From Isoetes taiwanensis (Eukaryota; Streptophyta; Lycopodiopsida; Isoetales; Isoetaceae), in contig JAJEKV010000072.1 of NCBI GenBank assembly GCA_021234155.1, positions 62,001-126,000 on the forward strand: DNA of 64,000 nucleotides. The letters run 5' to 3'. Shown here in pieces: positions 56,201 through 64,000 of this stretch. Positions within the stretch are counted from its first letter, which is position 1, and each line of letters starts with the position of its first letter. The translations under genes and the position numbers were made by a program. The notes under the pieces are model-generated. The model had not been told where the DNA came from. It saw nothing but the letters and a program-made list of their open reading frames with translations, and did no database searches.

Positions 56201-57936
56201 CAACCGTCCGCCAGGCCCGGTGGCATACTCAAGTATTATCCCTGATTGATTTCGCGGATCAAGTACCGCCCCGAGCCCTCCAAGGAAAGCCTGATGCCTT
56301 GTCTCGACGCCTCTATCTTGAGCCCAAACTAGGTGATCCCGCATATGATCAAGAATCACGAAAGTTATTTTAGGGCCTGATCGGTTCCAGCTTATGGCTC
56401 TCACTTTGTTCGAGAGGCCTCATGATACGGCCTTGTTGGAGTCTGTTCGAGCCTCTCTGCCCTCCGATCCATTGGCTCAAGATGTATTCTCACACATTGG
56501 CGCCGCATCATCTTCTCAGCAGATGGGATCAGACTATGATCGTTTTGAGGTGCGCGATGGACTTCTGCTCCATGATGGGCTTCTATATGTGCCAGATGGT
56601 GCTCCTAGGCTTCAGGTTCTTCAGGCTTGCCATGATTCACCTATGGCCGGACACTTTGGAGTAGCCAAGACTCTTGAACTTATTAGTGGAGAGTATTGGT
56701 GGCCAGGTCTTCGTCGCTCTGTCGAAGCTTTTATTCGATCCTGTGACATCTGCTGTCGAGCCAAGGTTCCAAGGCATCTTCCTCATGGCCTGCTTCAGCC
56801 TTTACCGTTCCAAATTCCCTTGGAAGAGTATTTCAGTGGATTTTATTGTCGAAGCTTCCATCCTCACAGGGCCATGATGCCATCCTTTGTTGTTGTTGAC
56901 CGTTTTTCCAAGATGGCACATTTCATTCCTTTGCAAAGACTTCTATCTCTAGTGAAGCCACAAATGTTCTCTTGCTTCGAGAGGTGGTTCACTCCATGGC
57001 TTACCGTGATAACATTATCGCGACCGCGGCCCTCAATTTGTTGCCGCTTTTGGAAGCGTCTCTATTGCAACTCTTGCATGTGGAACGTTCGCTTCTCTTC
57101 CCGACATCACCCGAGACCAATGGACAGTGGAGTGCACGAATCAAACCCTTGAGCAAGATTTTTGCGATGCTTCATCAATTATCGCCAGGATGACCGGGTT
57201 GATTGGCTACCGCTGGCGTAATTTGCTTATAATAATTCGCCCATGCCTCCACAGCCGGACTCCGCTTCTTTATTAATTTCGCATGCATCCCGGTGGTCCT
57301 TGATTGCTCCCGGATATGATTCATCCAATCCCGTGCCGGGGACGGGCTCGAAGCTCCGCATGCTCCGTGATGATCTTCAAACCATCTTCTCCGTGCCCAA
57401 GCACGTTATCGTTATCATGCGGTCGGCAGCATCGCCGACGCTCCCTCATTTTGCAGTTGGTGATCTTGTTTGGCTCTTGCGTCGGGATTTGCCGACAGCT
57501 CGCCCTTGTAACAAGCTCGACTACCGACGCTTGGGTCCCTATCGGATCATTGACCGAGTTGGTGATGCTGCTTTTTGTCTGGAACTTCCGCCATCAGTTC
57601 GGCTTCACCCAGTGTTCCATGTGTCTTTGTTAGAACCCTATATGGCGAATCCATTTCCGGATCGAGTACCTCCACCTCCACCACCGGTCGAGATTGATGA
57701 TCATGAGGAGTTCGAGGTTCGAGAGATTCTGGACTCCAAGTTTCTCCGTCGACGATTGTATTACTTTGTTGATTGGGAAGGTTACTCGCCAAGTGATAGA
57801 ACCTGGGAGCCTGCCGAGAATCTGACTAATGCGCCTGACAAAATTGCGGAGTTTCATCACCGTTACCCGAACAAGCCAAGTTTGAGTACTTCGGCCCCAG
57901 CTTCGAGGACTCGTCGCCATCGTAGGAGGGGGATGG

Positions 57937-58456
57937 TGTGACGACCATACGGATATTCGTATCATACGATCATTATACTCGTATGTACAAAAGATGGTCG
58001 TCACACAGATGCAAAAGAGTAGTTGCACAAGACAGGGTTTGAACTCGCAACCTTCCAGTTGCCAGTCATACACTCTTGCCAAGTGCACTACCAATATTTG
58101 TTGAAGACATTCCTTCACGTCTTCCTCATATGTGGGACTATCTCCAGAAGGTTCTAGAATGTTCTAGAACCTAAATCCATGCGCGACACTTAGCGCGATC
58201 TCATCCATTGGATTGGCGCGATCCTGACCGTTGGTTTAGATATATAAGGAGGCATCTCTTTCTTGTCAAACCATTCCGGTTCAACGCCAGTCTTGAGCCT
58301 TCTAGGCATCTGTCTTGTATTCCTGCTTGCCTTCGGGCTATTGTATTATTGATTCCTGTTCATATATCAGATTCTTTGCCGATCTTGGCGTATTTCTTCC
58401 GTATTTCTTGCGTATTTTCCACGTATTTTCCTTGTTTTTCGAGTAGGTTCATGACA
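57937..58456 (+). repeat. 3' long terminal repeat of the chromovirus
   Basis: 520 bases, starting TGTGACG and ending TGACA. A purine-rich tract (aggagggggatgg) lies directly before it. A TATA-like word (tagatatataagg) lies near 58240. Confidence 0.9.
58018..58092 (-). repeat. tRNA-like module in the 3' LTR
   Basis: The same module as at 51317-51391, with one or two base differences. Presence in both repeats means it was part of the LTR before this copy inserted. Confidence 0.6.
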
Positions 58457-58517
58457 CCTGTAATAATATGAAATTTAAGTGCTTTAAGTGATGAACATTG
58501 CAAACAACTGAAAGGAG

Positions 58518-58766
58518 TTATCTTTTGATGTCATTACCAGATGGATGATTTTCAAAGTACCATTGGAGAAAAGCAACCACCTCCTTTGCACACTGCAGTT
58601 TCCATCCATTATACTTCATTTTCTCTTGAGTTAGTATCCTCTCTATAACTGCTCCAGCACCATCATGCTCACCTTTGCCATGTGAGCTAGCAAAAAAATT
58701 CCATAGAAGATCCTTGCCCATTCTTCCATAAAATCTACCAAGAAAATGGAATGAACCATCATTCAT
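58518..58766 (-). CDS. transposon-like protein exon with HGKG...DGAG motif
   Basis: A reverse-strand frame of 82 residues reads LLWNFFASSHGKGEHDGAGA then ERILTQEKMKYNG and KLQCAKEVVAFLQWYF. A W-x-F-F-A-x-x-H-G-K-G-x-x-D-G-x-G arrangement is found in a widespread group of uncharacterised eukaryotic, probably transposon-derived proteins. The rest of the gene is not found; the chromovirus inserted 60 bases downstream may have separated it from further exons. I cannot name the function. Confidence 0.5.
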   Translation of the reverse strand: MNDGSFHFLGRFYGRMGKDLLWNFFASSHGKGEHDGAGAVIERILTQEKMKYNGWKLQCAKEVVAFLQWYFENHPSGNDIKR

Positions 58767-59007
58767 TTAAATTGGATTTATGTCTGTTCCAAAAGCACGC
58801 CACTTTTGCATACCCTTTTTTCAATATAGTGTTGTGGTGTGTGATATGCTGTTTTGCATTGTTGCAAATTTTTGCATTATAGTAGTGGGTGGTTTAACAT
58901 TTTCTTGTTTTAGTGAGAAGAATGTGGGTTTGATTAGCATTTGTAGATAACAAATCAATATACACAGAACACTTTTTACATTGTATTCACTTGATATGAA
59001 GATTACA

Positions 59008-59648
59008 TCATGGAGGGACTAGTCCTTTCTTTGTCAAATAACTCTCAAGATAGGGATCCATCTCCTTAGTCCGATCTAGTTCTGAATGCGTTTTGACAAC
59101 ATTTGATAGTGTTTTACCAGCAGCCAAGCCACTCATGATGGACATGAATAGTACTAGAAACTCATATGTTGAGTAATCTAGTGGAGTATAAGTTGGTGGA
59201 CTTAGAGCCTGACCTTGATTATAAAAGCACTTAAGAGCATCATCATCTACTATTATGATGTCCTCTTTCTTTTGAATGCCAAGCTGATCCATCATAGTAC
59301 CAAGATGTTTCACGAAGACCGGTTTGCCATCCGGATCTCTTAGATGTGCAAACTTTATACACTTACTTTGGTCGCAAATCGTCACAAAGTCTCGATTCAT
59401 GCCTGGTAACAGCCTAAGTACTTCATCAACATTTCTGCATTCCATTGAGGACCAGATGGCAACTCGAAACAATCTGAACGCCTCATTCATCATATCTTCT
59501 AAGTGTGGACGAGGATAGATCCACTTAGTATTTGATTCTAGAGGGACTTGCTCGAAGTCATCCCTGTTAATAAGCTTCTTAGGAAATGTTTTACACAGGA
59601 CACTATTCAGATCGAAGACAATGATTTTGTCACAAGCAGGTGGAGCCC
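59008..59648 (-). CDS. FCP1/NIF-type HAD phosphatase domain protein
   Basis: The exon starts after an acceptor near 59649 and reads CDKIIVFDLNSVLCKTF, PRPHLEDMMNEAFRLFRVAI, WSSMECRNVDEVL, then LGIQKKEDIIIVDDDALKC, ending at 59008. These are HAD motifs I (D-x-N in place of the usual D-x-D), II (WSS) and III (VDD) of the NLI-interacting/CTD-phosphatase family, which dephosphorylates proteins such as the RNA polymerase II tail. The second motif-I Asp, the general acid/base, is Asn here, so activity is doubtful. A first exon with an ATG is not found. It lies 105 bases downstream of the ParB/methylase-like copy 2 on the same strand, with third-family palindromes in the gap. Confidence 0.7.
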
Positions 59649-59689
59649 TGAACCATGAAAAACAAAGAGTTAGCCATACAAAAGTGGTC

Positions 59690-59760
59690 TGTAATACACG
59701 CCAAGCGCATTTTGTCCGTCATAAGTAAGCTACATATCGCGCCTGGCGTGAATTATCTTT
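59690..59760. repeat. third-family palindromes between copy 2 and the HAD gene
   Basis: tacacgccaagcgcatttt and tatcgcgcctggcgtgaatt are diverged copies of the cgcctggcg core seen in the 62.1-62.3 kb hairpins. A related word, acacgcttagcgcgatttc, occurs at about 63593-63612 near the 5' end of the gene. Confidence 0.7.
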
Positions 59761-62700
59761 CATCATCATCGTCATCCCCAGCAGTCGTAGCATCTACTTC
59801 ACTCCCCGGATGCTTACTGCCAGAAGCATCAACTCCACGGTTTAGTTCGGACATGTTCTCTTCTATGAAAGCTGCCACAGGGTTTTGATTCCTAACCTCA
59901 GTGGTTGAATCTGAGCTTGCATGATCATCCTGGCTGGTATCAGGAACTACTGTAGTCGTACCCCCAAGCTGGACATTACCAGTTGGAATATTACCAAGCA
60001 TGGACTCCATATTTTGCTCCATGATCTCACGTTCCCGCACTAGCATTGCGGCCTTCTCCTCGGGGGTTGCATTACTTTTTGAACATTCTGGAGTTGCACT
60101 TGGAGGCTTTTGTGAACTAGTAGTCTACTTCTGCCTTTTGTAAGGTACCAAAGCCAAGGGATTTTTATCTTTGAGAGGACCCCAATCAGCCGTGGCTAGT
60201 AGCTTTTCGAAAAACACTTCAAGGAAATCCCTGGACTGGTCATCGTTGACGAAACTTAAACATCTTCTTGATGTCTTCAGGGCTTCTCTACCAATATACC
60301 CTCCAACATGTAATTCACAGCAAGTGGTATCAAGTGGTGCAAATGCCTCAAGAAGATAGCTTGCGAGATTGATTGCAAACCCATGTTTATTCAAGGGCCC
60401 CTTTTCTTTTGTCAGGGTAAAAGCATGTTAGGGTGTACCACTTTTGGAACCTGCAAAAGTACATACACTAGGTACTTCAGAACTGGGTACTTTCTCATTT
60501 TTATTTTCATTAAAACTAGTACAAAAGTCCAAAATAAAAGTCAAGGATGCATTAATATTCAAAGTTAAAATAAAGATAATGCTACCGGAGACCAAAATAT
60601 ATATAAAAGTTCTAGAATGTACCTTTTATTGAATATTAAAACCCAAGACCCACCGGGTACATGGTCACTAAATAATACTTTTATCATGCTTTTACCCGAT
60701 GATGTCCCCTTTGAAATTCCTCTTAGCTTCATCCTCATCATCTGCTTTGTAGAAGATATTTTTCAAGTTGGGTTCATCCAAAAGAAAACACTGCCATGCA
60801 CCTTTATCTGATGCCCCTTTGCTCTTAGCTACCTCATAGTCGTCATCTGGCACAAGGGATATTATCATGAAGATTATACAAGTGCTTTTAAACTGCATCC
60901 TCAAATCAGTATCCTTTGTCTTAAAGAGAAGAGAACCTTCCCTAACGACCTTTAGACATTCCAAGTCATATGAAGCCACCAAAGCATGCATATGAGGCTC
61001 TCTTGTGGGGGAGGGGCATATGATGACAATAGTAAAGAGCTTCTCAGTTGTTAAGTTTATGCAGCTAGTAAAAAAATTGTTGTACTCTTTTTGAGTCATC
61101 CCCTTCTCTCCTTTTGCAGTCCTGCTATCCAATACAAACAGAGAAATATTACGAGGGCCTATTGTTATATCGGGTATGAGACCTTTATAGCCAGTAGAGA
61201 CCAGGTATTGGAGTGCAGGTAAGTCACCACCAACATCTTTCAGGATGGCAACCTTTCTTCTCAGCTCAGCCATCACCTTATCTGATAGTTTTGTGGTGTG
61301 CTGTTGGTTCTTTGATTTCCTGTTTTGCAGAAATTCCTTGGACCAGAAGACGTATTTCTTGATGTCATCAGCAGACATGCCATACTTGTCTAGCAGGCCG
61401 AGTTCAGATAATGTTACATCACCAGATAGCTTCTGAAGTTCTTGACCAACTGCTACCTTCATAACTCGCATATCCTTTATATGAGTGCAACAATCAACGA
61501 AGGACATTTTGTCCTTGACTGAAGAAGCCTTCTTGTACAGAACTTCTTTGTTTATACATTGATTTAACAGCCAAATGACTTCATCATCCTGAAGGCCCTG
61601 TACTTTCCTCATCTCAGTGGTCAAATCAAATACTGAAGTATCTTGAGGAGGCACTCTTCCCATTGCATCTGGGAGCTGTTTCTGAGTATAAGCATCCCAG
61701 AACTCGTTCCACTTCGCTCAGACTTCGTCCCTAGCGAAGATGATCCTGTAGGCATCTGTAGGCCCTCTGGAAGATGCTTCAGACATCTCGCCTGCTTCCT
61801 CCCCAGTTTTTTTTCCTGTCTTTTTGGGCCTTGGTTTCTTATCCTGAATGATAGTCTGGGCCAAGGTCTTTTCCAATGCCTTATACTCCTCAGACTTCGT
61901 TCCTCCCTGTTTTGTTTCCACCAGTCTTCTATATTCTATCCATTGCTGGCGGGCATGACGGAGTTGTTCCACGTAAGGGCTGCACGAATAAGGAAATTAT
62001 ATCAGCCAATAGGAGCATGACATACAAAAATGAACCGCTTTTTAGATCAAGCCAACAGGATAATCAGGAAAGGACATAGTCAGGCGTGCCAATTCGCGTC
62101 GGGCATGTATTCATGCTGACAATTCGCAGGATGAATACACGCCTGGCGCGAACTACCTATAAACTGCCTGACCAAAACGCTTCTGGCGTGTATTCAGCTG
62201 GCAATACATGCCTGGCGCGAATTGCCAGTTGAATACACGCCAGAAGCGTTTTGGTCAGGCAGTATATTGCCAATTCGCGCTAGGCGTGTATTCATGCTGC
62301 GAATTGTCAGCATGAATACACGCCTGGCGCGAATTGGCACAGGTCGGACACTGTCTACTACTGTTATTCCTACTTAATATATCTAACAGAAGCGTACCTA
62401 ATGTACTAACCTTTTATAAAGAAAGACTTCGCCCACTTCGTTCAATGTTGCACTAATCTTTGCGAGGTCCTCTGCAGGGGTATGGGGGCTTAGAAACCGA
62501 CACCTCCTGTGGTTGTAATATAGCAGATACATGGTTTGTCCTGTTTGCTTAGCCTGGTTGGATAGGGATCGTTGTGCTTCAATAGAATGATGTCCGTCAA
62601 TAATAAGGAAGCGTACATTAGGGTTCCACTGTAAGCTCCTCTAGTGTTGTCCATTGGAGTGGAGCATCCTTTTTCCTATCCTAAGGAAGCACGTCTGCTG

Positions 62701-63573
62701 GCATAGGAACTTGGCCTGGATTCCTCACCATCGCCCTCAAGATTTCTCTAGCATACTCAGAGCCATACCTCCTGCTAACAAATGTTGACTTATGTGATCT
62801 CACCAGACAGTCAACATGGATGGGATGTGTAAAAGATTGGCCAAGTGGGTAGTTGTCTGCATACTTGACTGGCCTACTCATTGCCTCCAGCTGCGATTTT
62901 TTTCGGAGTCATTTTCTGCCAATATGCCATCAACTGTTGCAGCTGGGATGTCCTTTCCTAAGTCCAGCAATCTTCGTACATCCCTGATATCATTTTGATG
63001 CTTCAACTCTTCCAGGTAGTAACTTGGAGAAGGTCCTCGCAAAGCTCTCCTCACTGCAGACACCCCTTCACTTATAGACACTGGAGTGAGAGCAGTAGTT
63101 TGAGGCCATCCATACTTGAAACATGACTCAGCACTCACATCCTTCTTCATCAGACCATCTTTGAAAGCAGTTGCCCTGGCATGTGTAAATCTGACGAGAT
63201 CTTTCTTGTGGTTCTTCACAACCTCCACTAGGAATTGACAACATATGTCATCCTGCTCCTCACAAGTGATAAGAATACCTTGTTTTTTCATAAGATCGGT
63301 CTCTTTCTTCATGGAGTGTAACACAAGATCCACCTTACCATTTGTTTTGTCAACGTCAACATACCACTCCAAACTGTCATCTATCTTCTCCTCGGGCATC
63401 GAGGAATTGTGTTTGCTCTGATAATGGATCTGCTATCATCCATCGACAATGCATAGGATTGCGTCCTCGTTATCCCTTCTTCTGTGAGCTTGAGATAGCT
63501 GGAGTATCTTCCGCGCCTCTTGCTTTCTTAGAAGGAGGTGTCGCAATTACCAATCGGTTTTGTCTCTTCTTCC
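59753..63573 (-). CDS. ParB-like / methyltransferase-like multi-exon gene, copy 2
   Basis: Reverse strand. It begins with a basic, NLS-like exon (GKKRQNRLVIATPPSKKAR, about 63573-63466), then EKIDDSLEWYVDVDKTNGKV (63399-62878), YPLGQSFTHPIHVDCLV and a ParB/sulfiredoxin-like FLIIDGHHSIEA (about 62600-62560). An intron (62411-61981) separates LYKR from YVEQLRHARQQWIEYRRL. The large exon 61663-60692 has MTQKEYNNFFTSC and LFTIVIICPSP, matching LYWITIFINP of copy 1. 60394-60125 has NKHGFAINLASYLLEAF and ELHVGGYIGREAL, aligned to the SAM-motif region of copy 1 but without a clean FxGxG. An acidic tail (AGDDDDDER) ends at 59753. There is one in-frame TGA near 61719 and at least two frame changes. 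The order of parts matches copy 1 throughout, so they are true paralogues with low identity. If expressed, it is more likely to bind DNA than to methylate it. Confidence 0.7.
62088..62338. repeat. three back-to-back near-perfect hairpins in an intron of copy 2
   Basis: Hairpin 1: arms 62088-62118 and 62127-62153. Hairpin 2: arms 62163-62205 and 62221-62263, 42 of 43 positions paired, with a 15-base loop that itself holds cctggcgcga. Hairpin 3: arms 62269-62299 and 62308-62338, 30 of 31 paired. All contain the word tacacgcctggcgcgaatt or its complement. They fill about 60% of the intron 61981-62411. Confidence 0.95.
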
Positions 63574-63612
63574 CTGCAAAGGAGGGTGCAATACACGCTT
63601 AGCGCGATTTCG

Positions 63613-64000
63613 AGTGGTCAATCATTCCGGCCAAGCTAACTATACAGAATGGCATACAGTCGCCAATTACAGACACACTCAAAAGGCGTGATAATTACCG
63701 AAAGGCAGAACAGTCACTCGAAGGCAGGCCAATTAAACACGGTCATACTAATTTACTCACAGGTGGACAAATTATAGACACGGGCAGGACAATTTAACAC
63801 AAGAAGGACATTAATTATGCAAATAAAAAATTTAAGTCACTGCTATAGAAATGATAGACAGGAGTATGAGCAGCCGGGCAGAAGATTTATTGCCAGTAAA
63901 TACAGAGCAAACACTGCACAATAATCAGAGCAATGAACAGAAGCCTAAACACTTGAACAATACTGACCTTGAACAGCTTCTCTCGTGGCTCGGCCTGAAT
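63613..64000. other. upstream region of copy 2, no gene seen
   Basis: AT-rich sequence with repeated words related to ggacaatt(t)a and gacaggcaggacaa (63740-63815). It may be first-intron or promoter sequence of the reverse-strand gene; no first exon with ATG is identified. Confidence 0.4.

Larger units (their letters stand above)
51246..58456 (+). mobile_element. Ty3/gypsy chromovirus fossil
   Basis: A 7.2-kb element flanked by the 5-base direct repeat CCTGT (51241-51245 and 58457-58461). Terminal repeats start TGTGACG and the right one ends TGACA. Parts in order: gag start (from about 51781), a gag domain (from 53291) and zinc knuckle (near 53900), aspartic protease (54040-54417), reverse transcriptase and RNase H (about 54930-56150), integrase (about 56400-57240) and a C-terminal chromodomain (57700-57870), which places it among chromoviruses. 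It is broken in many places (on the order of ten or more) and also carries a Mutator-like insertion. The comparable parts of the two end repeats differ by only about 2-3% by eye, suggesting a fairly recent insertion, about a million years at commonly used plant LTR rates, with large uncertainty. Confidence 0.93.

Overview
The window looks like nuclear DNA of a land plant with a large, transposon-filled genome. Evidence: an L-type lectin receptor kinase gene, laccase and methylmalonate-semialdehyde dehydrogenase exons with GT-AG introns, a CACTA element, plant-type L1 LINEs, Ty1/copia elements primed by initiator-Met tRNA and a Ty3/gypsy chromovirus. Several components (a Crypton-like tyrosine recombinase, a DUF7869-type transposase, a ParB-like/methylase-like gene family) are unusual for seed plants, so I lean, weakly, to a fern, lycophyte or bryophyte. 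No species is claimed.

Layout. 0-1 kb: a Helitron helicase fragment and a long hairpin. 2.2-4.2 kb: an apparently intact, multi-exon Crypton-like tyrosine recombinase gene. 6.0-8.4 kb: a CACTA transposon with inverted ends, an ATC target duplication and captured pieces of two host genes (laccase and ALDH6). 10-11.5 kb: a degenerate AGATTC array holding a tRNA-derived SINE. 14.2-16.3 kb: the L-type lectin receptor kinase, the one clear ordinary host gene, with a frame change. 18-22 kb: one arm of an inverted dispersed repeat, a small non-autonomous LTR element and a copia scrap. 23.3-30.3 kb: a LINE 3' fragment, then a 6-kb L1 with a 13-bp target duplication, followed by the other arm of the dispersed repeat.

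32.8-43.4 kb and 58.5-63.6 kb are the most interesting parts. Each contains one member of a large multi-exon gene family with a ParB-like motif followed by a C-terminal beta-class DNA-methyltransferase-like region and an acidic tail. The first lies next to a divergent DUF7869-type transposase-like gene. The second is followed by an FCP1/NIF-type HAD phosphatase gene. Each family member has its own set of short GC-rich palindromes in its introns and flanks: about 16-18 copies of a 22-bp palindrome around the first, and three back-to-back near-perfect hairpins inside an intron of the second. A third palindrome family fills a 1.3-kb Mutator-like non-autonomous element at 52-53.3 kb. I infer, without proof, a set of mobile gene families each paired with its own palindromic site.

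44-58.5 kb is a nest: a GC-rich LINE inside a copia fossil (reverse strand), then a chromovirus (51246-58456, CCTGT duplication) that itself carries the Mutator-like insertion. The retroelements are treated as fossils. Single-base frame changes occur in several unrelated genes here, so assembly indels may explain part of the apparent decay.
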